NCBI RefSeq assembly: GCF_002866925.1
Contig: NZ_PKUQ01000008.1
Coordinates: 32,481 to 96,480, forward strand
DNA length: 64,000 bases
Origin: Cohaesibacter celericrescens
Lineage (GTDB): Bacteria; Pseudomonadota; Alphaproteobacteria; Rhizobiales; Cohaesibacteraceae
Direction: 5' to 3'
Shown: one piece after another, positions 28,695 to 37,240 of the stretch
Numbering within the stretch: the stretch's first letter is position 1
How the letters are laid out: every line of letters begins with the position of its first letter
Translations under genes and position numbers: made by a program
The notes under the pieces: model-generated
What the model was told of the DNA's origin: nothing
The model's database searches: none
The model's input: only the letters and a program-made list of their open reading frames with translations

Positions 28695-30326
28695 ATGAAT
28701 ATTGAAACCATCTCCTGTGAACCCATTGCTGGCCAGAAGCCCGGAACATCGGGGCTTCGCAAGAAGACCCGTGTTTTCATGGAAACGGGCTATCTGGAAC
28801 AGTTTATTCAATCCGTTTTTAACGCAATCGGCGGTGCCGAAGGCAAGTCGTTTGTGGTTGGCGGCGATGGCCGATTTTTCAACCGCAAGGCCATTCAGAT
28901 TATTTTGAAGATGGCTGCAGGGAATGGCGCATCAAAGGTGATTGTCGGCCAAAACGGCCTGCTGTCAACGCCTGCGGCCTCTCACCTCATTCGTCTCAAT
29001 AAGACCGACGGTGGCTTGATTTTATCCGCCAGTCACAATCCCGGTGGTATCGACGAAGATTTTGGCGTCAAATATAACGTTGCCAACGGAGGTCCTGCAC
29101 CCGAGGGTGTTACCGAATCCATGTATGAACAAACCTGTTCGCTTCGGTCCTACAAAATTGCCGACGCTGACGTGGTCGATCTGGCTTCCATTGGCGAAAG
29201 CAAAATGGGCGACATGGTGATCCAAGTGGTTGACCCCGTTGCTGATTACAAAGAGCTGATGGCGTCCCTGTTTGATTTCGTCGCGATCCGCAATCTGTTT
29301 GCGGGCGGCTTCTCGATGGTCTTCGACGCCATGCACGCGGTTACCGGACCCTATGCAAAAGCAATCCTTGAAGGGGCTTTGGGCGCTCCTGCGGGGACCG
29401 TGATACATGCTATTCCAAGCGAAGATTTTGGCGGAGGGCACCCTGACCCCAATCCGGTCTGGGCCAAAAGCCTGATGGATCTGATGATGTCAGAAAAAGC
29501 ACCTTGTTTGGGAGCTGCATCAGACGGAGATGGTGATCGTAATATGATTGTTGGACGCGGCGCCTATGTCACGCCCTCTGATAGCCTTGCTCTATTGGCT
29601 GCCAATGCCCATTTGGCGCCTGCCTATCGCGAAGGACTTGCCGGTATCGCCCGTTCGATGCCAACCAGTGCCGCCTGTGATCGGGTTGCCGCCGGTTTAG
29701 GCATTGAATGCTATGAAACACCAACCGGCTGGAAGTTTTTCGGCAATCTACTGGACGCTGGTAAAGTGACCATCTGCGGCGAAGAAAGCGCGGGCACCGG
29801 CTCTGACCATGTGCGCGAAAAAGACGGCCTGTGGGCGGTTCTTTTGTGGCTGAATATTCTGGCAGAGCGCAATCAACCTGTGAAGACGATCCTTGCAGAA
29901 CATTGGGCACATTATGGTCGGGATTATTATTCCCGATTTGACTACGAGGCCGTTCCAAGCGACGCGGCTAACGCGCTGTTTGAAACGCTCCAAGGGCAAT
30001 TGGCAACGCTGCCGGGGCAGGTTTTTGCCGGTCTCACCGTTAACAAAGCGGATGAGTTTTCGTATCATGACCCAATCGATGGCTCAGTCAGCACCGGACA
30101 AGGCTTGCGTGTTTGGTTTGACGGAGGCGCTCGGGTTGTATTCCGTCTGTCGGGTACAGGTACGGAAGGCGCTACCTTGCGCGTTTATCTGGAGCAATAT
30201 GTCGACTCACATGGCGACCATGCCCTTGACCCGCAAGTGGCATTAAAACCCGTCGTGTCAGCCATGTTGACCATGACACAACTGGAAGAACGCCTCGGTC
30301 GCACAGCGCCCAATGTAATCACTTGA
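28695..30326 (+). CDS. pgm: Phosphoglucomutase (alpha-D-glucose phosphate-specific)
   Basis: A 543-residue phosphohexomutase interconverting glucose-6-phosphate and glucose-1-phosphate, the entry to UDP-glucose. The phospho-serine lies in SASHNPGG (about residue 113), the metal-binding loop is DGDGDRNM (~residues 277-284), and the sugar-binding loop GEESAGTGSDH and phosphate loop SGTGTEG are all present. GGAGG lies six bases before the ATG. It ends at a strong terminator. UDP-glucose for the cellulose operon 7 kb downstream would depend on this activity. Confidence 0.95.
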   Translation: MNIETISCEPIAGQKPGTSGLRKKTRVFMETGYLEQFIQSVFNAIGGAEGKSFVVGGDGRFFNRKAIQIILKMAAGNGASKVIVGQNGLLSTPAASHLIRLNKTDGGLILSASHNPGGIDEDFGVKYNVANGGPAPEGVTESMYEQTCSLRSYKIADADVVDLASIGESKMGDMVIQVVDPVADYKELMASLFDFVAIRNLFAGGFSMVFDAMHAVTGPYAKAILEGALGAPAGTVIHAIPSEDFGGGHPDPNPVWAKSLMDLMMSEKAPCLGAASDGDGDRNMIVGRGAYVTPSDSLALLAANAHLAPAYREGLAGIARSMPTSAACDRVAAGLGIECYETPTGWKFFGNLLDAGKVTICGEESAGTGSDHVREKDGLWAVLLWLNILAERNQPVKTILAEHWAHYGRDYYSRFDYEAVPSDAANALFETLQGQLATLPGQVFAGLTVNKADEFSYHDPIDGSVSTGQGLRVWFDGGARVVFRLSGTGTEGATLRVYLEQYVDSHGDHALDPQVALKPVVSAMLTMTQLEERLGRTAPNVIT

Positions 30327-30351
30327 TAGAGCTCAAAGCATTTTGCAGATG

Positions 30352-30385
30352 AAAAACGGCGGCCCTGTTTTGGACCGCCGTTTTT
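30352..30385 (+). terminator. Intrinsic terminator after pgm
   Basis: AAAAACGGCGG pairs with CCGCCGTTTTT around a 12-base loop, 25 bases after the pgm stop, followed by the T-run within the stem end. Confidence 0.85.
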
Positions 30386-30414
30386 GTTCCTCATGAGAGG
30401 CGAGGTTGAATTTC

Positions 30415-31329
30415 ATGCCATCCATTTCCTTTGATAGAAGCTTTATGCCAAATTACGGCCAGGCTGTGGTTCTAGCCCCCGGAGTGCGGCGCGTAACCTG
30501 CAACAATCCCGGCCCTTTTACCTTTCATGGCACCAACAGTTACATCATCGGGGAAGGCAAGGTTGCCATTCTCGACCCCGGGCCGGCAGATAAGGCACAT
30601 ATCGAAGCGCTATTGCAGGCCACAAAAGGGGAAACGATCAGTCATATATTGATCAGCCACACCCATTCTGATCATTCACCCGGTGCAGAACTCCTGCAAC
30701 AGCGCTGTGGTGCTGCAATCTATGCAGAAGGCCATCACCGACCGGCCCGAACGCTGCATTTGGGCGAGATCAATCCCCTTGACGCTTCAGCTGACTCCAA
30801 GCTGGAAATCGACCATTTTCTCAAAAACGGCGAGCGCATTGAAGGTGAAGGCTGGGCATTGGATGTTCTGCATACACCGGGGCACACCGCCAACCATCTG
30901 TCTTTTGCTTTGCCGGATGGATCCGGACTGTTCTCGGCCGATCATGTCATGGCTTGGTCCACATCCATCGTTGCCCCTCCGGATGGATCAATGGCCGACT
31001 ATATGGCAAGCCTTAAGGCGCTTATGAAACGCAAGGATGCCGTTTATTGGCCCGGTCATGGCGGCATTGTGAAAGAGCCAGAGTCATTTTTGCTGGGATT
31101 GCGAGCGCACAGGGAGATGCGAGAAGCTGCGCTCATCGACCGATTAGATGCTGGGGACGAAACCATCGCTCAAATGGTGGCCATCGTCTATAAAGATGTC
31201 GACCGGTCGCTGCATGGTGCTGCAAGCTTGTCGATGTTCGCGCAAATCGAATATCTGGTCGCACGGGGCTTTGTGGTGTGCCAAGAAGCCATTCCATCGC
31301 TGAGTGCACACTATCGCCTTATCCGTTGA
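30415..31329 (+). CDS. MBL-fold metallo-hydrolase
   Basis: About 304 residues from ATG 30415 (GAGG nine bases upstream; a TTG at 30406 is also in frame). The zinc motif HTHSDHSPG is at residues ~82-90, with further ligands in HTPGHT (~160), SADH (~180) and WPGHGG (~211). The C-terminal winged region matches the LACTB2-like group, whose members include RNA and lactone hydrolases; the substrate is not predictable. It converges on the DUF1499 gene. Confidence 0.88.
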   Translation: MPSISFDRSFMPNYGQAVVLAPGVRRVTCNNPGPFTFHGTNSYIIGEGKVAILDPGPADKAHIEALLQATKGETISHILISHTHSDHSPGAELLQQRCGAAIYAEGHHRPARTLHLGEINPLDASADSKLEIDHFLKNGERIEGEGWALDVLHTPGHTANHLSFALPDGSGLFSADHVMAWSTSIVAPPDGSMADYMASLKALMKRKDAVYWPGHGGIVKEPESFLLGLRAHREMREAALIDRLDAGDETIAQMVAIVYKDVDRSLHGAASLSMFAQIEYLVARGFVVCQEAIPSLSAHYRLIR

Positions 31330-31365
31330 TCGAACAAAGCCCATGATTGTAAGGCACCTGCCCTA

Positions 31366-32229
31366 TCAGGGATTTAGGGGCTTGGCGCGGGGTATCGGGC
31401 CTCTTTCCAGACGGCGCTGACGCTCTTCTTCTTCGATTTGAAGCTCGAAATGCTTTATGCCGCCTTCCAGTCGGTTGTCAACCGATGCCATAAAATTCAT
31501 GATCCGTGCTGCGTTTATTCCGAAATCATGAGGCCCCCACAATGAAGCAGATCTCATATCCAAAATGCTTGCTTCTTCCCCGTCCGGTCGCAAACGAACA
31601 GACATTGCGTAGCGCAAGCCAGTGATGACAGAACGGGTCGTCGCCTCAAAGTCGCTGCCATCAACGCTGTCTCTATAATCGCTGATGCGCAGCAATTCCC
31701 AATTTTGTTTTTTCAACTCGTCAAGCACCAGCAAATGCACGAGCTCAATAGGTTGCTCAATCTTTTTACTATTCAAGCTCGGATAGGCGAGCGCTTGCTT
31801 TTCTCGCTCAGCCAAACTGGCACTTTCCAAGCTGTTATCATTGTCACCGCGCAGTTTCCATGCCTCGACAAATTCTGGCGGGTCTATCGGATTTGTCGAT
31901 AGGTCAGAAAAAGCAGGTCTGGAAAAATAAAAATATGCAAAAGCCAGCGCCGGCAAAAGCACAAACAGGCTGCGCAAGAAAGTCCCCCACAAGCGCATGC
32001 CTCCAATTTGCCCATCAAACCAAATGGTTGGAAACGCGGCAAGGCTCACAAGGATCGATAAAAGGGCCAGCGCAACGGATGCAGCAAAACAATAAATAGC
32101 CAATGACGGGTGGAGCCCGCCAAAGCGCATCAATAAAAAGCTTAAAATGGCGACTGGAATGCTCAGGCGGGCCAACAACAAGGCCCACAGGGCGAGCCGG
32201 GAGGTTTTGAACTTGTATATCCCAGGCAT
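31366..32229 (-). CDS. DUF1499 family membrane protein
   Basis: A 287-residue protein with three hydrophobic segments in residues ~12-120, then the DUF1499 domain, whose entry DLSTNPIDPPEF (~residues 129-140) is the family signature. The C-terminal part continues with the ATTRSVITGLRYAMSVRLRP block and a charged helical tail. Function is unknown. ATG at 32229 has a weak AAGAG site. Confidence 0.82.
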   Translation of the reverse strand: MPGIYKFKTSRLALWALLLARLSIPVAILSFLLMRFGGLHPSLAIYCFAASVALALLSILVSLAAFPTIWFDGQIGGMRLWGTFLRSLFVLLPALAFAYFYFSRPAFSDLSTNPIDPPEFVEAWKLRGDNDNSLESASLAEREKQALAYPSLNSKKIEQPIELVHLLVLDELKKQNWELLRISDYRDSVDGSDFEATTRSVITGLRYAMSVRLRPDGEEASILDMRSASLWGPHDFGINAARIMNFMASVDNRLEGGIKHFELQIEEEERQRRLERGPIPRAKPLNP

Positions 32230-32353
32230 AAAAATTGCTCTTGCTGTCGGTTACCGTTGGTGTCGCGCATAATCGTACGATGCGAACACATGATCGGCGA
32301 TCAGCTTAGAGAGAATTGTCCACAATCTCAATTGCTTCGGTGCATCCCGCACA

Positions 32354-32384
32354 TAAAAAAGCAGCTGACGAACCGCCAGCTGCT
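32354..32384 (-). terminator. Intrinsic terminator after the flavodoxin gene
   Basis: On the minus strand AGCAGCTG pairs with CAGCTGCT around a nine-base loop and is followed by TTTTT. It lies 28 bases beyond the flavodoxin stop. Confidence 0.82.
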
Positions 32385-32411
32385 CTTCATTTCATCTTCC
32401 GGTGTCGTCTA

Positions 32412-32999
32412 TCAGGCGGCAGATGCCCAACGACGCGTGCTTTGAGCAATGCGCGAGCCAAAAGCTTCGGCTGTGCGGTGATCGGTCGCTGGAGGAGCGA
32501 CATCGGGGCTTTGATCGCCATTGGCCTGCGCCATCAATCCAATATAGGACCCCAAACGATTGATGTCTTCAACGCTACCCTCGGATGTATTGTTGCCCGG
32601 AGCCATCCCTGTGGACACCCAATTCATACCATGCTGGCCAGCAAACACGGCCATTTGAATCAGGGTATTGAGCTTGTCACCAGATTGAGAGGCAGACACG
32701 GTGAACCCTGCCGCAATTTTATCTTTCCAGCCTTGTGTGAACCATACCTTGGAACTCTCATCCATAAAACCTTTAAACGGAGCCGAGACAGAGCCCATAT
32801 AAGTTGGGCTACCAAAAACGATTGCATCGGCCTTAGCCAGCACATCCCAGTCTTTGTTCTCGTCATCGGCTTTGATCAGGGTGATTGTGGTTCCTTCGAC
32901 AGCTTGGGCTCCCTTGGCCACCGATTTGGCAAGGGCTTCTGTGTGACCATAGCCACTATGATAAACAATAACGACCGATGTTTGGTGCGAATTTGACAT
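32412..32999 (-). CDS. Flavodoxin-fold NAD(P)H:quinone oxidoreductase-like protein
   Basis: About 195 residues from ATG 32999 (AAAGGAAA upstream). The N-terminal YHSGYGHTEALA (~residues 15-26) is an FMN phosphate-binding loop of the WrbA/flavodoxin_2 group, and FGSPTYMGS plus STGMAPGNN continue the FMN-binding pattern. It probably reduces quinones by two electrons using NAD(P)H. It diverges from a LysR regulator, so redox- or quinone-responsive control is plausible but not shown. Confidence 0.85.
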   Translation of the reverse strand: MSNSHQTSVVIVYHSGYGHTEALAKSVAKGAQAVEGTTITLIKADDENKDWDVLAKADAIVFGSPTYMGSVSAPFKGFMDESSKVWFTQGWKDKIAAGFTVSASQSGDKLNTLIQMAVFAGQHGMNWVSTGMAPGNNTSEGSVEDINRLGSYIGLMAQANGDQSPDVAPPATDHRTAEAFGSRIAQSTRRWASAA

Positions 33000-33120
33000 T
33001 TTATTTCCTTTATTGCCCGTCTCTAGCGGACATTTCGATCTTAACTCTCGGGCATCCAGACTGTCTGTCGCCACGTTCTGATCTCAAAATAGGGATTGAT
33101 CGCATGAAGACAAATGCATT

Positions 33121-33134
33121 ATAATCATGATTAT
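33121..33134. promoter_or_regulatory. Perfect 14-bp palindrome at the LysR gene start
   Basis: ATAATCATGATTAT overlaps the first codons of the LysR gene if it starts at 33127, or sits just upstream if it starts at 33133 or 33136. It may be an autoregulatory site in the divergent flavodoxin/lysR region. Confidence 0.4.
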
Positions 33135-34152
33135 GATGAAAAATATCGATCACTTATCCCTAGACGGCCGGTCTCTGTATATGCTCAAGCAGATTTATGA
33201 GCATCGCTCGGTAACAGAAACGGCGCGGATGTTGGGCGTTACACAATCATCGGTGAGCCACTCTTTGGACCGCTTGCGTGGCCTGTTAGGTGATCCGCTG
33301 TTTCTCAAAGTCGGACGCGCGATGGTGCCAACCGAGCGGGTGGAATCGATGATGGGTGAAATTGATCAGGTGTTGGAGGGTATAGAGGCTCTGTACCACC
33401 AGTCAGACTTTGATCCGCTCAATTCCACTGACCGCTTTTCGATTATCTGCAACGATTTTGAGCATGATTTGCTCGTCCCTGCCATTTTTTCAAGGCTTAA
33501 TCAGGAGGCACCCAATTGTACGCTGCGTACTCATCAGCAGTTAATCATGGGCAATGTGTGTTTAAAAAAGGGTGTCGCGGATCTAGAGCTTTGCCCCTAC
33601 CCGCCAAAGGATTCATCTGACCTGGTGATTTCGAAATTATGTTCTGATCGTCAGATCACCTATTATGATCCTGATGTGCGGGATGCCCCGCGCGATTTGG
33701 AGGATTTCGTAGCATCGGATCATGCCATCCTGTCGCTGGGAACCAACGAAGCAACTGCCATTGATACACAACTATCCAGTATGAGTAGAAAAAGACGCGT
33801 TTCTTATATTGGTCCAAACTTTACTTCTGCTGCGATGGTGGTGCGCGGAACCAATATGTTGGCAACAGCCCCGTCCCGCTTGGCCGGATCTATTTTTCGT
33901 GATCTCGCATGGGTGGAAACACCGGTAGAGTTAGAGCCCGTTGATTTTTACATGGTCTGGCACGTGCGCCATCGGCATTCCCCTCGCCATAAATGGTTCA
34001 GGGATCTCATCAAAACGGTTGCAAGCGATCTGCCCGAGACCAGTCAGGTATGCAAAGAAACCATCGCGCGTCGCACGGTGGCCAACGATGCCAAAGGGCC
34101 AAAAAGAAAACATGCCGTGATAACAGATAAGGCTGCGATCGTGCGGGATTGA
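33127..34152 (+). CDS. LysR family transcriptional regulator
   Basis: A 341-residue regulator. The N-terminal winged HTH (~residues 8-65) contains ARMLGVTQSSVSHSLDRLRGLLGDPLF, the LysR signature; the rest is the periplasmic-binding-like effector domain. The C-terminal tail after ~residue 310 is basic and longer than usual. The exact start is unclear: ATG 33127, 33133 and 33136 are all in frame with no Shine-Dalgarno site. It diverges from the flavodoxin gene, its likely target by position. Confidence 0.9.
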   Translation: MIMMKNIDHLSLDGRSLYMLKQIYEHRSVTETARMLGVTQSSVSHSLDRLRGLLGDPLFLKVGRAMVPTERVESMMGEIDQVLEGIEALYHQSDFDPLNSTDRFSIICNDFEHDLLVPAIFSRLNQEAPNCTLRTHQQLIMGNVCLKKGVADLELCPYPPKDSSDLVISKLCSDRQITYYDPDVRDAPRDLEDFVASDHAILSLGTNEATAIDTQLSSMSRKRRVSYIGPNFTSAAMVVRGTNMLATAPSRLAGSIFRDLAWVETPVELEPVDFYMVWHVRHRHSPRHKWFRDLIKTVASDLPETSQVCKETIARRTVANDAKGPKRKHAVITDKAAIVRD

Positions 34153-34197
34153 GTTTCCGAAATGCTCCAGCACATTAGAGCGATTTGAGGATACAGA

Positions 34198-34716
34198 GTG
34201 CCCGGCATGATACAATACCAAATCCGGACGGCGATCCGGTCAGATTTCCCAGCCATTGCTCAATTGCAAGCAAACAGCTGGCGGCATGCCTATCGCAACC
34301 ATCTTCCTGCCAGTTATTTGGCTGAGCGGGTTGACGCTGATGTGTCAGACATCTGGAGTCGCTACAAGATTAAACCACAGGATGTTGTGCTGGTCGCCCG
34401 CGAAACAGGCACCCAGTCTTTATTGGGCTTTGTTTCCGTTTGGTGCCGCCCCAATGCGTTTATCGACAATTTGCATTGTGACCCGGCCAAAACGTCGAAC
34501 GGCATAGGAACGGCCCTCATGCAAATGGTCTTCAACCGCCTCCGTGATCAAGGCCATCATAGGGCCTGGCTGAGCGTTCTGGTGGGTAATAGCGGTGCTG
34601 TGCGTTTTTACACGCGCTTGGGTGCGCGGCCGGGCATGGTTCGGCGAGAGGATCTATGTGGTTTTCCAGTAGAGGCGCAAATCATGCAATGGGAACATTT
34701 GCCTTTATCCGAGTAG
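34198..34716 (+). CDS. GNAT family N-acetyltransferase
   Basis: A 172-residue acetyltransferase. The acetyl-CoA pyrophosphate loop is seen in KTSNGIGTALMQMVF (~residues 99-113), and NSGAVRFYTRLGARPG near residue 140 is the typical motif B. The GTG at 34198 has GAGG seven bases upstream; ATG 34207 is also possible. Substrate unknown. Confidence 0.88.
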   Translation: MPGMIQYQIRTAIRSDFPAIAQLQANSWRHAYRNHLPASYLAERVDADVSDIWSRYKIKPQDVVLVARETGTQSLLGFVSVWCRPNAFIDNLHCDPAKTSNGIGTALMQMVFNRLRDQGHHRAWLSVLVGNSGAVRFYTRLGARPGMVRREDLCGFPVEAQIMQWEHLPLSE

Positions 34717-35037
34717 AAGGAAGAGGGATAAAAGCCAAATGGCACCGTCGAGTAATAATACGTATTTTAGAGTTTAGAACCAATTCAAATACCATCGAAT
34801 TTAGCTCTTTTGCCAAATACTTATCCATTGTTCAGTTATTCAATACTATCTAATTAAGGCAATGTTTACAGGTTGTGTCTATTAGTCAATACCATCTGCA
34901 GAGCTGTGGCACACCCAATTTGCACTTGTGTCTGGTGTTCGGTTAGATCAAATACACGAGCAATAAACATATGGTGCGCATGTTTGAAAATTAGGCAAGA
35001 TCAACCAAGGGTCGATCTACAAACTGAGATCAGGCGT
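34717..35037. other. A/T-rich region before the GGDEF-EAL gene
   Basis: 321 bases. An in-frame extension of the GGDEF-EAL gene back to 34873 is Cys-rich and not like a sensor protein, so I take it as untranslated. No terminator or palindrome is clear. The region should hold the promoter for the GGDEF-EAL gene and perhaps the cellulose operon. Confidence 0.35.
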
Positions 35038-37104
35038 ATGCCAAATCAGGGCAAAAAAAGAAAAAAAGAAATATTTAGCCCATCCGATGTGATGACGCTC
35101 TCCGTTCCGTTGTGGGTCTTTGATGTTGACCATTCAAAGATTGTTTGGGCCAATGATTCAGCGCGCGATCTTTGGCATGCAGAAACGTTTGAAGAGCTTT
35201 TTGCCAGAGAGATGGCCTCAGATATGAGCGATTCCATTTCGGCGCGCCTTAAACAATATCAAAGTTCCTTCTCACTCAACGACAAGGCCTTTCACGAGGT
35301 CTGGACGCTTTACCCAAATAATCTACCTGTGACTTATAATGTCCGCATGAGTAGACACAATCTACCCGATGGCCGAATTGGCATGCTTTGCGAAGCCAAA
35401 GCACAGGAACATAGAACACCACATCGCCTGCGCAGTGCAGAAGCCCTTAATCATATTCCCGTTTGCATCTCGTTGTTCTCCATGGCTGGAGATCTGCTTT
35501 ATATGAACACCGAGGCTAATAAAAAATATGGCGTTGAGGCGGCCGTACTGCAAGACCGGTTTGATGATCAAAGTGACTATCAAACCATCACCAGTGACTT
35601 GAGAAACAACAAAAGCGCTTCATTAATTTGCCGTGTGGTTTGCGGCGAAAACTTACGCTGGCACGAGTTATCTGCAACCGCCTGCCATGATCCAACAACA
35701 GGCGAAGAAACAATCTTATTATCGGAATTCGATGTCACGGGATTAAAAGAACAGGAACAAAAGGTCCGCTTTCTGGCACATCATGATCTTTTGACAGGGT
35801 TGTATAGTCGCAACTATGTCAACCAAATATTCCCAATACAACTTTCGGACGCTTTAAAGGCCCAGACACCTCTTGCCATGCTATTGATCGACCTTGATAA
35901 TTTTAAGGCAATCAATGACACGCTGGGGCATGTCGTGGGAGATCGATTGCTTATCTATGTGGCAGCCTTACTTGAATCTATTGTGGGAAGCCACGGCCAA
36001 ATAGCGCGATTGGGTGGCGACGAGTTTGTTATTCTCATGCCCTATCAATATGTGACAGAGCTGGAAACAATTTGCCATCGCATCCTTGTTGACATGTCTT
36101 CCGATTGCACTTTCGACGACCATATTGTGAATAGCAAAGCAAGCATTGGTGTCAGTTTGTTCCCGGAGCATGGTCGGGACCTGTCATCCTTGATGCAGCA
36201 TGCTGATCTGGCATTGTATGAAGCAAAAGATGCCGGGCGTAATACGCATCGCTACTTCCGACCAGAGCTCCAGAAGGCCGCACTGGTCAAACGCACGCTT
36301 GAGAAGGAACTCACTCTTGCCATTGAGCGCAAAGAGTTCGAGCTTTTCTATCAACCGCGCGTAGACTGCCAAAAACAAACCGTTTTGAGCGCCGAAGCCT
36401 TGATGCGTTGGCATCATCCTCAAAAAGGCATTGTTTTACCGGGGGATTTCATTGAAGCGCTGGAAGAAACCGGTTTGATACATCAGGCTGGTGACTGGAT
36501 CATTGAACAGGCCGGAAAGGATCAACGCCGGCTTGCAAAAAGCGGTTATGACTTTCCACTTTCTATCAATATTTCGCCGAAACAATTTGAGCGTTCGGAT
36601 TTTGTCTTAAGACTACAGGAGAATCTGGCCAAAACCGGATGTCCCACAGATCGCATTGAAATAGAGCTCACCGAAGGCATGTTGATGGGCGAAGGCTATG
36701 ACGCCAAATCCATACTGACGAAACTGTGTGACGTTGGCTTTTCGATTGCAATTGATGATTTTGGTACGGGTTACTCTAACCTTGCCTATATTCAGGATTA
36801 TCCGATCTCAAGCTTGAAAGTGGATCGGTCTTTCATGCAAATGATCGATGACCAATCCCCCGTGATCGGCATGATCCTTTCCCTGTGTCGTCTGGTAAGC
36901 GTAACAGCCGTTGCAGAAGGTGTGGAAACCATAGGCCAACTCGAATGGCTTCAGCTTAATCACTGCAATCAATATCAGGGGTTTCTCTATTCCAAGCCGC
37001 TACCATTGACAGACCTATTTGGACTGTTGAAAGACCCGCCCCAACTTGTTACGGGAACCGGCCTTGTTGAAGGACGGGACATGGAAATATCTTGGGCTGT
37101 GTAA
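35038..37104 (+). CDS. PAS-GGDEF-EAL c-di-GMP enzyme
   Basis: About 688 residues from ATG 35038 (weak site). Domains in order: two PAS-like sensor regions (~20-130 and ~130-240; the first has VPLWVFDVDHSKIVWANDSA), GGDEF (~245-410, with ARLGGDEFVIL at ~326), and EAL (~420-680, with SAEALMRWH, IELTEG, DDFGTGYSN and KVDRSFM). Both catalytic signatures look intact, so either diguanylate cyclase or phosphodiesterase activity is possible. The RxxD inhibitory site before GGDEF is missing (VGSH there). It lies 136 bases before bcsA on the same strand, pointing to local control of cellulose synthesis. Confidence 0.92.
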   Translation: MPNQGKKRKKEIFSPSDVMTLSVPLWVFDVDHSKIVWANDSARDLWHAETFEELFAREMASDMSDSISARLKQYQSSFSLNDKAFHEVWTLYPNNLPVTYNVRMSRHNLPDGRIGMLCEAKAQEHRTPHRLRSAEALNHIPVCISLFSMAGDLLYMNTEANKKYGVEAAVLQDRFDDQSDYQTITSDLRNNKSASLICRVVCGENLRWHELSATACHDPTTGEETILLSEFDVTGLKEQEQKVRFLAHHDLLTGLYSRNYVNQIFPIQLSDALKAQTPLAMLLIDLDNFKAINDTLGHVVGDRLLIYVAALLESIVGSHGQIARLGGDEFVILMPYQYVTELETICHRILVDMSSDCTFDDHIVNSKASIGVSLFPEHGRDLSSLMQHADLALYEAKDAGRNTHRYFRPELQKAALVKRTLEKELTLAIERKEFELFYQPRVDCQKQTVLSAEALMRWHHPQKGIVLPGDFIEALEETGLIHQAGDWIIEQAGKDQRRLAKSGYDFPLSINISPKQFERSDFVLRLQENLAKTGCPTDRIEIELTEGMLMGEGYDAKSILTKLCDVGFSIAIDDFGTGYSNLAYIQDYPISSLKVDRSFMQMIDDQSPVIGMILSLCRLVSVTAVAEGVETIGQLEWLQLNHCNQYQGFLYSKPLPLTDLFGLLKDPPQLVTGTGLVEGRDMEISWAV

Positions 37105-37240
37105 TATCACTGCTGCAATACCAGCGGTCACGGACCTAATTTTTAGATAATCCGGCAGGAACTACCCAAACATTACGTTTAAGGTTTGCTTAACCATGAC
37201 TTTTTACGTGCTGATAAGGTTACTTCGCTAATCCTACCCC

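Noticed and set aside
34873..35037. N-terminal extension of the GGDEF-EAL protein
   Set aside because: The 55 extra residues are Cys-rich, A/T-poorly coding and without a start signal.
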